This document shows positions 7,994 to 15,523 of a stretch of 16,793 bases of DNA, one piece after another (the stretch's first letter is position 1; every line of letters starts with the position of its first letter). The stretch is from Candidatus Dormiibacterota bacterium. GTDB lineage: Bacteria > Chloroflexota > Dormibacteria > UBA8260 > Bog-877. The stretch is taken from the NCBI GenBank assembly GCA_003164475.1, contig PLTL01000312.1, forward strand, positions 1 to 16,793, written 5' to 3'. Position numbers and translations under genes: made by a program. A model generated the notes under the pieces. That model was not told where the DNA came from, ran no database searches, and worked only from the letters and a program-made list of their open reading frames with translations.

Positions 7994-8314
7994 TCAGTCG
8001 CGGGCCAGGGTCGCCTGGAGCCCATGGGCGTGGAGCTGCGCAACCGCCACCTCCGCCCGCTCCCGGGGCTCGGTGGCGACCACGGCCCGCCCCTCGTTGT
8101 GAACCTGGAGCATCAGACGGGTGGCGGTCTCAAGGTCGTATCCGAACAGCCTGCGGAACACCAGGACGACATAGCTCATGAGGGTGATGGGATCGTTCCA
8201 GACCACCACCTGCCAGGGGCGATCGTGGTGAGTTCGGGTACCTCCCTCTGCCCGCGTCTCCCTGGCCGCCAGCTCATTCGTCTCACCCACCGCGCAGTAA
8301 AGGTAGCGCGCCAT
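7994..8314 (-). CDS. clpS: ATP-dependent Clp protease adaptor ClpS
   Basis: The 106-residue product contains the full ClpS core from about residue 33: PWQVVVWNDPITLMSYVV, FGYDLETATRLMLQVHNEGRAVV and a final LHAHGLQATL. The family binds N-degron substrates through the pocket formed by the N-D-x-x-x-M-x-x-V region and the V-H-x-x-G-x-A-V helix, and hands them to ClpC or ClpA. The first ~30 residues are a flexible extension that normally contacts the Clp ATPase. The ATG at 8314 is chosen; an in-frame GTG at 8290 would shorten the extension by eight residues. It is co-transcribed with the DUF2017 gene and diverges from the AIM24-like gene across some 230 bases. Confidence 0.93.
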   Translation of the reverse strand: MARYLYCAVGETNELAARETRAEGGTRTHHDRPWQVVVWNDPITLMSYVVLVFRRLFGYDLETATRLMLQVHNEGRAVVATEPRERAEVAVAQLHAHGLQATLARD

Positions 8315-8542
8315 GCGCCGGGTGGTGCCCCCGCTAGTGGGACGGGCGATCGCCGGGCTGTGCTGACCCCGGCCTCTCGGTTCGGAGTCCAGGTCAGGAA
8401 TGGATCACCTGGCTCGCAGTCCAGCAGCTGGCGAGCTGGTCCTGCGCCTGAGCGGAGGTGTCTCGGGCGCGGGTCGGATTCACAGCCGGCCGGCGGCGGA
8501 CGATACTGGCGCTGGCGGCCGCCACTGGAGGTTTCTTCTCAC
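8315..8542. other. Divergent intergenic region without a gene
   Basis: This ~230-base gap separates clpS (minus) from the AIM24-like gene (plus) and must hold both promoters. A 6-bp inverted repeat (GCTCGC at 8412-8417 and GCGAGC at 8431-8436) is present. I see no tRNA, no convincing small ORF and no clear promoter hexamer pair. Confidence 0.4.
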
Positions 8543-9241
8543 TTGAACCCACCCCAGATACTGCCCACCCGGATCCACGAGGGGCTGGCCCCGGGAGTCA
8601 CCTACCTGATCGAGGGCGAGCTGGTGCCGATGCTGCACTGCAGCCTGGACGGCTCGATGCCGGTCTACTTCGAGCATCACGTGGTGCTCTGGAAGGAGCC
8701 CCAGGTGACGATCAAGCTGAAGGCGGTCCGGGGGGCGGTCCGGCGCATGGTGGCCGGTCGCGAGTTGTTCCTGACCGAGGCCAGGGGTCACGGCGGCATC
8801 GCTTTCTCCAGGGACGCCCCCGGCCAGGTGTTTCCCCTGGAGCTTCCCGAGGGAGCCGCCATCCTGGTTCGGGAGCACCAGTTCCTGGCGGCCACCGCCT
8901 CCCTGAGATACAGCGCCAACCATCTCCGCGGGCTCAGCAACAACCTCTTCGGCGAAAGTGGTTTCTGGGTGGACCGATTCGAGGCCAAGGGCGGCGATGG
9001 GGTCGTCTGGCTGCATGGATTCGGCAACGTGTTCGAGAAGCAGTTGGAGGCCGGTGAGGAGATCGACGTGGAGCCGGGCGGCTGGGTCTACATGGATCCC
9101 GAGGTGAGGATGCGCCCCGCCGTCTACGGGCTTCGGACCGGGCTCTTCGCCGGAGTCGGGGAGCTGATCTTCAACCGGTTCCGCGGTCCGGGGCGGGTCG
9201 GCATCCAGACCATGTACCTCCACCTTTCCAGCGCGGACTGA
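8543..9241 (+). CDS. AIM24 family protein
   Basis: From a TTG at 8543 the product has 232 residues with the AIM24 (TIGR00266-like) beta-rich fold: a hydrophobic VMLWKEP-like strand (here VVLWKEPQV), a RRMVAGRELFLTEARG block near residues 65-80 and the glycine-rich GHGGIAFSRDAPG turn, then paired strands rich in aromatic and glycine residues (LHGFGNVFE, GWVYMDPEV) and a YLHLSSAD end. The bacterial family has no defined function; the mitochondrial relative affects inner-membrane organisation. There is no signal peptide. GGAGG at 8527-8531 lies 11 bases before the TTG and supports this start; the open frame extends much further upstream but that part is low-complexity and overlaps clpS on the other strand. 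Confidence 0.85.
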   Translation: MNPPQILPTRIHEGLAPGVTYLIEGELVPMLHCSLDGSMPVYFEHHVVLWKEPQVTIKLKAVRGAVRRMVAGRELFLTEARGHGGIAFSRDAPGQVFPLELPEGAAILVREHQFLAATASLRYSANHLRGLSNNLFGESGFWVDRFEAKGGDGVVWLHGFGNVFEKQLEAGEEIDVEPGGWVYMDPEVRMRPAVYGLRTGLFAGVGELIFNRFRGPGRVGIQTMYLHLSSAD

Positions 9242-9972
9242 CAAGAAGGGGGGCGCGGACCCCGGCCGCGGATCCGGGGGGATCAGACCGTCTCAGCCGC
9301 CCCGAAAGCCGAAGAGGAACGCGGATGCGGGACGGCAGGCACTTTCCCCGGCGGGCCGTGCGCCAGTCCCAGAGTCGGACCGGCGCCGGGTCGGTCGACG
9401 GACGCCAACCGGAGCAACCGGCGCCGAGAGGTCAACCCCCTGCCAAGCCCGAAAATGTGGCGACGGCCCTGGCGGCGGTCGCCTCGGCGAGGCTGGCCGG
9501 GGGCGGCAGCCGGCGACGGCGTCGCCGTAGCTTCCGCTCACTCCGCCGGCAGCCCACAGGAGCAGCCGAAGGGAGGGGATCCGCGGAGCAAGCCCGGCGC
9601 CAGTCCACCCAGCAACCACGACAACAGCGGCGGGCGCCCGCTCGTCATCGGCCCCGCCCCCGGAGGCGCGGAGGGGCCCAGGGCGAAGAATCGTCCAGTG
9701 CCGAAGGCCGTCGCGGAGCGAGCGGGTGCTGGGCCATGGGATGGGGCTGGGCGAGCGGCAAGAGCTCTCTCGGACGTCGCGTGGTACCTCCCACGCTGGA
9801 TCACCTCACGCGCTACCGCCCAGGGATGCGGCCGGCTCGGCCCCGAGGGACCGTCCGCCCAACCGTTGGCCCCGAAACCCTTGGTCTACCGGCAGACGGC
9901 CCGCCACGCCGCACTTCTGATCCCCACCGGCAGAACACGCTGCCGACCGAGTCCGGCTGCTGGCGTGGTTGC
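9242..9972. other. Long gene-poor, structured GC-rich region
   Basis: Roughly 730 bases carry no ORF that I believe: all candidates are Arg/Pro/Gly-rich shadow frames without domain motifs. There are several compact inverted repeats: CCCCGG 9260-9265 with CCGGGG 9274-9279 just after the AIM24-like gene, GCCTC/GAGGC within 9481-9493, CGGCGAC 9511-9517 with GTCGCCG 9521-9527, and the perfect 12-base palindrome at 9630-9641. I searched by eye for RNase P RNA, tmRNA and SRP RNA signature strings on both strands and found none. It could be decayed sequence, a non-coding RNA or an extended regulatory region for the PadR operon. Confidence 0.4.
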
Positions 9973-9978
9973 TACCAT
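9973..9978 (+). promoter_or_regulatory. Extended -10 element of the padR-HAAS operon
   Basis: TACCAT is preceded by TGC (an extended -10 pattern) and ends seven bases before the ATG at 9986. This suggests a leaderless message that starts at or next to that ATG and argues against the other in-frame ATG at 9977, which overlaps the hexamer. Confidence 0.5.
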
Positions 9979-9985
9979 GCGATGC

Positions 9986-10336
9986 ATGGTTCTGGGTAAT
10001 GATGCTGCCTGGTTGGCGCAGCTGCGCAAGGGCTCCGTCGAGCACTGTGTCCTGGCCCTGCTGCGCCACGGGGAGAGATACGGCTTCGACCTCGCCCGGA
10101 CGCTGGCGGAAGACGGCGGTCTGATCGGGAGTGAGGGGACCATCTATCCGCTCCTGGCGCGTCTGAGAAGAAACGGCTTGGTAGCGACCACCTGGCGGGA
10201 GTCGGTGGAGGGCCCCCCCCGCCGCTACTACCGCCTGACCGAGGCCGGCGAGGCGGCTCTGTCAGCGTTCATCCAGCAGTGGCAGCTGTTCCGCGACGCC
10301 GTCGATGCCATCCTGGAGGAGGACTCATCACCATGA
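9986..10336 (+). CDS. PadR family transcriptional regulator
   Basis: The 116-residue product is a PadR winged-helix protein: KGSVEHCVLALL at the first helix, RYGFDLARTLAE as recognition region, then EGTIYPLLARLRRNGLV and the wing RRYYRLTEAGEAAL, followed by a short dimerisation helix. PadR proteins are dimeric repressors that often release DNA on binding a ligand and commonly control a neighbouring membrane gene. The last four bases overlap the start of the next gene (ATGA), so the two are translationally coupled, and the pair is a standard PadR-HAAS module. It probably autoregulates the operon. The ATG at 9986 is preferred over 9977 because of the -10 position; the upstream open frame is low-complexity and not part of the gene. 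Confidence 0.92.
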   Translation: MVLGNDAAWLAQLRKGSVEHCVLALLRHGERYGFDLARTLAEDGGLIGSEGTIYPLLARLRRNGLVATTWRESVEGPPRRYYRLTEAGEAALSAFIQQWQLFRDAVDAILEEDSSP

Positions 10337-10917
10337 AGACTCGCGAGCCAGCGGACCGATTGGTGGATCGGTACCTCTCCGACCTCGACCATGCCTTGCG
10401 CGCCCTTCCCTCCTCCCGACGTCGCCAGATCGTCGAGGAGATCTCCGACCACATCGCCCAGGGGCGTGCCGCCTCGGGCATCGACGACGAGGCGAGTGTC
10501 CGGGCACTTCTCGACCGCGTGGGCGATCTCGAGACCATCGCCGAGGAGGCAGGTGCCATCCCAGACCGGCCACGCCGGTCGGATGCTTTTGTCTCCTGGC
10601 TCCTCCTCCTGGGAGGATTCCTCTTCGTCGTGGGATGGTTCGTCGGGGTCTTCCTGCTCTGGAGCTCCGACACCTGGCGGCTGCGCGAAAAACTGCTGGG
10701 CACCTTGGTACTTCCGGGTGGTCTCCTCGGCGTGGCGGCCCTGGGCGTAGTGCCCAGCTCCGTGAGCGTGTGCTCGGGAACGTCCACATCCAGCCCTCAT
10801 TGCGTCAGTCACGGCTTCAGCCTGCCGTTCCCCGTTGGGATCGGGCTTCTGTTCGTTCTGCTGGTCGCGCCAATGGTGACCGCTGTTCATCTCGAGCGCA
10901 TGCGCGGCCGGCCCTGA
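10333..10917 (+). CDS. HAAS domain-containing membrane protein
   Basis: The 194-residue protein begins with a HAAS-type helical domain (about 1-70: VDRYLSDLDHALRALPSSRR ... EEISDHIAQG ... LLDRVGDLETIAEEA), the module that follows PadR regulators. Three hydrophobic segments follow at about 84-108, 115-138 and 163-185, so it sits in the cytoplasmic membrane with the HAAS domain presumably inside. HAAS proteins are thought to be signalling or anti-sigma-like partners of PadR-controlled systems; the signal here is unknown. The ATG overlaps the padR stop by four bases, and GGAGGAGG at 10315-10322 is a strong ribosome binding site. Between the second and third hydrophobic segments lies a cysteine-, serine- and threonine-rich loop (residues ~140-160) that could be extracellular. 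A large inverted repeat follows the gene. Confidence 0.85.
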   Translation: MKTREPADRLVDRYLSDLDHALRALPSSRRRQIVEEISDHIAQGRAASGIDDEASVRALLDRVGDLETIAEEAGAIPDRPRRSDAFVSWLLLLGGFLFVVGWFVGVFLLWSSDTWRLREKLLGTLVLPGGLLGVAALGVVPSSVSVCSGTSTSSPHCVSHGFSLPFPVGIGLLFVLLVAPMVTAVHLERMRGRP

Positions 10918-10987
10918 GAGCCTGACGGGGTAGCCCTCCTTGCCGGTTGCTGCCCCTGACTGACACGCCCCGGCCCGGCAGAGAGCA

Positions 10988-11024
10988 GCGCCTTCCCCTG
11001 GGCCTCTTGCCCAGGGGAAGGCGC
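10988..11024. terminator. Perfect 16-bp stem-loop downstream of the padR-HAAS operon
   Basis: The arms at 10988-11003 and 11009-11024 are exact reverse complements, with a five-base CTCTT loop. It lies 70 bases past the HAAS stop codon. There is no T-run after it, but strong GC hairpins without a T-run are common terminators in actinobacteria. Confidence 0.7.
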
Positions 11025-11323
11025 CAGCCCACCGCCAACCTCGGCGGTGCTGGCATGGTGCCCGGAACCTGACCATGCCGGGAAACCCCGTCGCCATCTG
11101 GCCCCTGCTCTGACAGGGGGAATCGGGCGGACCGCGTCTCCGGGATCGGTCGGTCGGAGTCGAGCCGTGCGGTGAGAGCGAAGACGGGAGTGGAGTCGGA
11201 AGCCACGGACGTCGACCGACGGCTATCCGCTGGAGCGCCCGCAGCTCACCTCAGGGTAACTCAGGCGCCGCTATATCCGAGCGTGACATAGGATTGGATC
11301 GCCCTGCCCAGTTGGGCTGGCAG
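11025..11323. other. Gene-free spacer with further inverted repeats
   Basis: No coding frame is credible here. Hairpins include GGCATGGT at 11052-11059 paired with ACCATGCC at 11072-11079, CCCCTG at 11102-11107 with CAGGGG at 11114-11119, and CCCTGCC at 11302-11308 with GGCAGGG at 11319-11325. The stretch separates two converging transcription units. Confidence 0.5.
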
Positions 11324-11366
11324 GGTGACTGAGGGCCCCGCCTCAGGAGCGGCGCCCTCAGTCACC
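11324..11366 (-). terminator. 13-bp stem-loop after the alcohol dehydrogenase gene
   Basis: GGTGACTGAGGGC at 11324-11336 is the exact reverse complement of 11354-11366; the loop can pair further (CCCGC with GCGG). It ends 11 bases from the dehydrogenase stop, so it is probably its terminator and could also stop transcripts arriving from the HAAS side. Confidence 0.65.
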
Positions 11367-11376
11367 ACCGCTGGGT

Positions 11377-12378
11377 TCAGGGCACGAGGACGATCCGGAT
11401 GGGGTTTCCGTGCTTGCGCTCCAGGTGCTCCACCGCCTTGGTGGCATCGGCGAGGGGCAGGACCTCGCTGACCGAGCGGGAGAGATCGAGACGACCCAGA
11501 TGGGTCAGCGCGACGAGCTGGATGACGTGTTGGGGAAGGGACCCGTAGTGGCCAAGGATCTGCTGCTGCATGTAGCTGAAGCGGGTGCCGTCGGCGACGG
11601 TGATTGGCTGATCGGTCAGGCCGACGAGCACCAGCTTGCCCTGGTAGCCGAGGCAGCTGATCGCCTGCTCCCGCACCGCGGGGACGCCGGCGAAGTCGAA
11701 GGCTCTGCTGAGGCCGAGGCCCGCTGTCGCGGCGCGCACCTTCTGCCCCAGATGCTCATCGCCCGGGTCCAGAACGACGTCGGCACCAAAGGCCGCGGCC
11801 CTGTCCCGGGCCGCCGGCAGCGGATCCACCGCGATGATCGGGGCCGTCCCGACCAGGCGCAGGAGCTGGATCGCGTGGGCACCGAGACCGCCGGCGCCCC
11901 AGACGCCGGCTGGCAGTCCCGGCTGGGTCTGTGCGGTCGCCGTGATCGCCGCCCAGGGGGTGGACACCGCGTCGGGGATGAAGCAGGCCTGCTCGAACGG
12001 CAGACCATCCGGGATCGGGACGACCGTCTCCTGGCTGGCGACCGCGTACTCGGCCCAGCCGCCGTCGTAGTCGACACCGCGGGTCAGAACCTTCCCCCCC
12101 AGGTACTCCCCCGCCTGGAGCAGCACGCGCTGTCCGGCCTCAAGGGTCCCCACCCCCTCAGCGACCGAATCGATCGTGCCAGCGACCTCATGGCCGAGAG
12201 TGACGGTGTCACCGTTCAGGAAGAGCGGCTTGAGAATCCCCGCGATGAGATGCACGTCGGACAGACAGACGCCGGCGGCGCCGACCTTGATCAACACCTC
12301 TCCGGGTCCTGCCTTCGGTGTCGGCACCTCCTCGACTGAGAAGGTGCGGGTCTTCACATTGAGTCGGCCAGCGAGCAC
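11377..12378 (-). CDS. Zinc-dependent alcohol dehydrogenase family protein (no structural-zinc lobe)
   Basis: The 333-residue product is a medium-chain dehydrogenase/reductase. C38 and D41 (GVCLSD), H63-E64 (LGHE) and D136 (FIPDAVSTPW) fit the catalytic zinc site, and the nucleotide-binding loop GAGGLG is at 161-166, with an acidic residue at the end of the next strand (IAVD) suggesting preference for NAD. The four-cysteine structural-zinc lobe that normally lies near residues 90-120 is absent: this stretch runs LLQAGEYLGGKVLTRGVDYD instead. It probably oxidises an alcohol or reduces an aldehyde of unknown identity. The GTG start has AGAGAGG eight to nine bases upstream. It is the last gene of the minus-strand run, separated by 470 bases from the truncated M20 gene, and probably has its own promoter in that gap. 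Confidence 0.9.
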   Translation of the reverse strand: MLAGRLNVKTRTFSVEEVPTPKAGPGEVLIKVGAAGVCLSDVHLIAGILKPLFLNGDTVTLGHEVAGTIDSVAEGVGTLEAGQRVLLQAGEYLGGKVLTRGVDYDGGWAEYAVASQETVVPIPDGLPFEQACFIPDAVSTPWAAITATAQTQPGLPAGVWGAGGLGAHAIQLLRLVGTAPIIAVDPLPAARDRAAAFGADVVLDPGDEHLGQKVRAATAGLGLSRAFDFAGVPAVREQAISCLGYQGKLVLVGLTDQPITVADGTRFSYMQQQILGHYGSLPQHVIQLVALTHLGRLDLSRSVSEVLPLADATKAVEHLERKHGNPIRIVLVP

Positions 12379-12846
12379 GCTTGTTCACCTCTCTGTGGAT
12401 GGGCCTCGAGGAGGCCTGTTGACGACTGCAACCCTCGGTCTTGAATCAGCTCCGTGGTGCCTCCGCATGTCGTTATCCCTTCTCGGGCGGGCCGTCGCGG
12501 GCAGATTGTCTGGCTCCCACTGGAGACTATGCCCGCCCTCATGAACCTGGCACCTTCGGGTGTGAGGTCGCCCGCTGGCGTGATGGAGGGGACTATATGT
12601 CTCAGGACCTCGCGGGTAGGCGCGTACGACGCCGGGCCTGGGGCTGGCGGCCCAGCCCTCCAACCACCCGCATGGCATGGAGCGTGATCATCTCGTCCGG
12701 TCCTGCCTGGCCCCTATCGGCCAGCTGGTTGCTCGAGGCCATGGGGCTGACATGGCAGCATGGCCGGCCGTCGGAAGGAGCCGACCGGCGCCCAGGCCTT
12801 GGGAGGCCCGCGGGGGAGGTCGCCAGGCACAAGATGATGCCCACAC
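12379..12846. other. Non-coding gap upstream of the alcohol dehydrogenase gene
   Basis: About 470 bases show no credible gene on either strand; the longer open frames lack motifs and look like shadows. I found no leftover of the missing M20 C-terminal part here. The right edge abuts the truncation point of that gene, so the stretch is probably the sequence that replaced it, plus the promoter of the dehydrogenase gene. Confidence 0.45.
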
Positions 12847-12847
12847 C

Positions 12848-13429
12848 TCAGCGCTCGCAGCCGGCACGCACCGGAGCCGGCCCGGTGGGCCGCCACATGG
12901 CGCCGTCGGCGGAGAGGACTAGGTCGGCGGACAGCTCCTTGGAGCGCCCCCGGACAAAGTTGGCGAAGTTGGGGCTACCGATCTCCTCCTCACCCTCGAA
13001 GATGACCTTGACGTGCACCGGGGCGGCCCCCTCCTGGGCGGCGAAGGCCTGAGCCACTTTGAGCACGATGAAGACCGGGCCCTTGTCGTCGGTCGCGCCC
13101 CGGCCGCGCATGACCTCACCGTCCACGGTCAGCTCGAAGGGCGGCGAGACCCACTCCGCCAGGCTGCCGGTCGGCTGGACGTCGTAATGGCCGTAGACCA
13201 ACACCGTCGGGGCCCCCGAGGGACCTGCCAACTCGCCCAGGACGACCGGGTTGCCTTCCGTCTCCACGATCCTGCCCTGGGCAAACCGGACCTGATCGGC
13301 AAGCCAGGCGGCCGCTCGGCGCATCGTCTCCGGGGTGGCGTCGCGGCTCACGCTGGGGATGGCCACAAACTCGGACAGCTGCCTGACGTACTCGGCGTCG
13401 GAGTCGCTAAAAGAGACCATGGCCGCCAT
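12848..13429 (-). pseudogene. M20 family dipeptidase, C-terminally truncated
   Basis: The frame encodes the first ~190 residues of an M20 metallopeptidase of the carnosinase type, a family usually around 450 residues. Clear are the FVAIPSVS start, VLVYGHYDVQP at 77-87 (first metal histidine and aspartate), RGRGATDDKGP at 109-119 (bridging aspartate) and FEGEEEIGSPN near 144-154 (catalytic and metal glutamates). After a SADGAMWRP block the similarity ends and a stop follows within 15 codons; the lid domain, the remaining metal histidine and the rest of the catalytic domain are missing, so the protein is very unlikely to be active. The ATG at 13429 overlaps the end of the SDR gene by 23 bases; a second ATG lies at 13420. 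The overlap indicates that the intact ancestor belonged to the same operon. Confidence 0.85.
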
Positions 13430-14144
13430 CGATCGAGATTGTTTGTCCGGTCACCCAGGAGGAGGCCTCGGAGACGAAGAAGCGCACGCCGTTGGCGATG
13501 TCCGCAGGGCTCCCGAGGCGGCGGACCGCGATGGCCTCAACCAGCCGGGCCTGACCGTCGGGACCGTAGCCCTCCCACTGTCGGATGGTGGTGGGATTGG
13601 AGAGCACAAAGCCGGGAGCGATGCAGTTGACCGTGATGCCGAACTGTCCCAGTTCGTGCGCCAACTGCCGGGTGAGCCCGATCTGACCCGCCTTGGAACT
13701 GGCGTAGGCCTGAATTCCCGTCAGGCTGACACTGCGGCCAGCACCCGACGAGATGTTGACGATCCGCCCCCAACCCCGCCCCTTCATTCCGGGGACCACC
13801 GCGCGACTGCAGTGGAAGGTGCTGGTCAGGTTGGCGTCCACGATCGCCTTCCAGTCTGCGTCGGAGACCTCTTCGATGGGCTGGTAGGTCTGGCCGCAAA
13901 CGCCTCCGGCGTTGTTGACCAGGATGTCCACCTGGCCGACCCCGGCCAAGAAGGCCTTGACCGCTTCCGGGTCGGTGAGGTCAACGCTGTCCTTGTCAAC
14001 GCCGTACACCGTCGCGCCATCAGCCTCGAGCGCGGCTGCGATGGCTGCACCGATCCCGTGGGCGGTCCCGGTGACCACGGCCACGGGATGGTCGGGCCGT
14101 CTCCCGGCGGGTTGAGATCGGGGGCTAAGCGTCGCTGGAATCAA
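13407..14144 (-). CDS. Short-chain dehydrogenase/reductase (SDR)
   Basis: The 245-residue product is a classical SDR. It shows the cofactor loop TGTAHGIG near residues 25-32, NNAGG near 78, a catalytic Asn in DANLTSTF, the active-site Ser in NISSGAG, the YASSK motif (catalytic Tyr and Lys), and the C-terminal GQTISIDGG. It is therefore complete and probably active on an unknown alcohol or ketone with NAD(P)(H). The aspartate ending the second strand (YGVDKDS) suggests NAD preference. The TTG start is supported by GGGAGGTG at 14150-14157. The gene lies 70 bases after the M19 dipeptidase and overlaps the truncated M20 gene, all on one strand, so they probably form a single operon for the breakdown of a small amide- or peptide-like compound; the substrate is not evident. 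Confidence 0.92.
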   Translation of the reverse strand: MIPATLSPRSQPAGRRPDHPVAVVTGTAHGIGAAIAAALEADGATVYGVDKDSVDLTDPEAVKAFLAGVGQVDILVNNAGGVCGQTYQPIEEVSDADWKAIVDANLTSTFHCSRAVVPGMKGRGWGRIVNISSGAGRSVSLTGIQAYASSKAGQIGLTRQLAHELGQFGITVNCIAPGFVLSNPTTIRQWEGYGPDGQARLVEAIAVRRLGSPADIANGVRFFVSEASSWVTGQTISIDGGHGLF

Positions 14145-14149
14145 GGTCG

Positions 14150-14157
14150 CACCTCCC
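14150..14157 (-). promoter_or_regulatory. Ribosome binding site that fixes the SDR TTG start
   Basis: GGGAGGTG ends five bases before the TTG at 14144, a strong Shine-Dalgarno match at normal spacing. It justifies the unusual start codon. Confidence 0.6.
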
Positions 14158-14214
14158 TCAGCTGGCGGCCGCGCCCGGGCACTCCCGGGTGATTGCTCGG
14201 GGGTCCTGCCCCGG

Positions 14215-15429
14215 TCACGGTCTCGGCTCCCAGGCTTCGCCTAGCAGTCGCAGGATGTTGCCGCCCAGGACCTTCAGGATGTCGGCGTCCGGGTATCCGT
14301 GGGTGACCAGCCAGCGCACGATGTTGGGAAAGGACTCGGCGGGGCTCTCCAACCCGTCGACCCACTCCACCCGCTCGAATTGCAGGGGCGGGTTGGGAAG
14401 AGACAGCCCGGACCCGAAGCGTTCGTCCACCACCCGGTGCAGGCCAACGTGATCTCCGAAGAGGGTGTCCGGTCCGAAGGCCACGTGGTCGATGCCCACC
14501 AGTTCGCAGCAGTACTCGAAGTGGGCCATGTAGCTGTCGATGGTGTGGCGCCGCTGACCGGAGGTCAGCGTAGTGTGGGGAGCCGCCTCGATTCCGATGA
14601 TTCCCCCCCTTCCGGCACAGTCGCGGATCACCTCATCCGGCTTCATCCGTGCCGTCGGCCAGAGCGCGCGCGCTCCGGCGTGGGAGATCGAGATTGGGGC
14701 GGTGCTGGCCTCGATGACCTCGAGCGTGGTGCGGTCACCGGCGTGGGAGCAGTCGACGAGGATCCCCAGCTGGTTCATTCTTCTCACCGCCCGGCGGCCG
14801 AACGCGGACAGCCCGCCGTCGCTAGCCTCCGCCAGGCCGCCGCCGAGGGAGTTGGCCTCGCTGTAGGTCACCCCGACGGCGCGGATCCCGAAGCCGTAGA
14901 GGATGTCCAGCCGGTCGAGCTCGTTCTCGATGGGGGTGGCCGACTCGATTGCCAGGATCACGCCCAGTTGCCCATTCTCTCGGGCAGCCGCGATGTCGGC
15001 GCGCCGGTGGACAATCCGGAGAAAGTCCTGATGAGCGATGTCGCAGAGCCGCATTCCCAGGTCGGCCAGCGTGTCGTCCCACTTCCAACCCATCAGCGAG
15101 TTGATCTGTCCCTCGCCGTCGGCGAGGTTGTCGAAGATGGCGTCCAGCCCGGACCGGCTCAGGCCCAGGTAGCCGGTGACGTCGCGGCCGTGCCGGCGGT
15201 ACTCGAAGAGCTGCTCGGCGTCAGCGGGGATCACTGTGGGATGGTCGTGGAAGGAGATCACCGGCCCTTGCTCGAGCAGCTGCTGGACCCGAGCCTCCTG
15301 CGCTTCGGATGTCGGGACCGGCTGGGACGGTACCCGGTCAATCTGGGCGGCGAGATCGAAGACCCGGTAGTCCACACCGGGCACCAAGTAGTCGTAGGAG
15401 CGGTATCCGCGGTACCTGGTCTTCTTCAT
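14215..15429 (-). CDS. M19 family (membrane dipeptidase-like) metallohydrolase
   Basis: The 404-residue product matches the M19 amidohydrolase family: ISFHDHP at 58-64 after the first strand, an AIES glutamate in the middle, GVTYSEANSLGGG, LVDCSHAG and ISISHAGARAL (the two later metal histidines), and DHVAFGPDTLFGDH near the C-terminus, ending in LGGNILRLL. The family hydrolyses dipeptides or related amides with two zinc ions. The first metal motif reads H61-x-H63 rather than the usual H-x-D, so the metal site or substrate may differ from renal dipeptidase. There is no signal peptide, so it is cytosolic. The ATG at 15429 has GTGAGG eight bases upstream and is preferred to the ATG at 15456, which lacks a ribosome binding site. 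It precedes the SDR gene in the same direction. Confidence 0.88.
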   Translation of the reverse strand: MKKTRYRGYRSYDYLVPGVDYRVFDLAAQIDRVPSQPVPTSEAQEARVQQLLEQGPVISFHDHPTVIPADAEQLFEYRRHGRDVTGYLGLSRSGLDAIFDNLADGEGQINSLMGWKWDDTLADLGMRLCDIAHQDFLRIVHRRADIAAARENGQLGVILAIESATPIENELDRLDILYGFGIRAVGVTYSEANSLGGGLAEASDGGLSAFGRRAVRRMNQLGILVDCSHAGDRTTLEVIEASTAPISISHAGARALWPTARMKPDEVIRDCAGRGGIIGIEAAPHTTLTSGQRRHTIDSYMAHFEYCCELVGIDHVAFGPDTLFGDHVGLHRVVDERFGSGLSLPNPPLQFERVEWVDGLESPAESFPNIVRWLVTHGYPDADILKVLGGNILRLLGEAWEPRP

Positions 15430-15523
15430 CGCGTCAACCTCACGAGTGGCCCGCATGGAGCCGGGCGGTCTCGGCCGCCAGCGGGCAGCTGGGGCGCGAG
15501 AGTGAGGTCACCCAATCGTGGGT

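Noticed and set aside
7895..8542. Upstream extension of the AIM24-like frame
   Set aside because: It overlaps clpS antisense, is rich in Pro/Gly/Arg/Ser, and the family's usual length and the GGAGG site fit the TTG at 8543.
9325..9985. Arg-rich plus-strand frame and upstream extension of padR
   Set aside because: No motifs, biased composition typical of GC-rich non-coding frames, and the PadR domain begins only a few residues after 9986.
9242..9985. RNase P RNA, tmRNA or SRP RNA in the gene-free stretch
   Set aside because: A GGGGAAAGT string on the minus strand and a GGAGCAGCC string looked suggestive, but the remaining conserved core elements of these RNAs are not present at the right distances.
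12441..13052. 203-residue plus-strand frame in the gap and over the M20 gene
   Set aside because: Half of it is antisense to clear M20 motifs, and the remainder has no recognisable feature.
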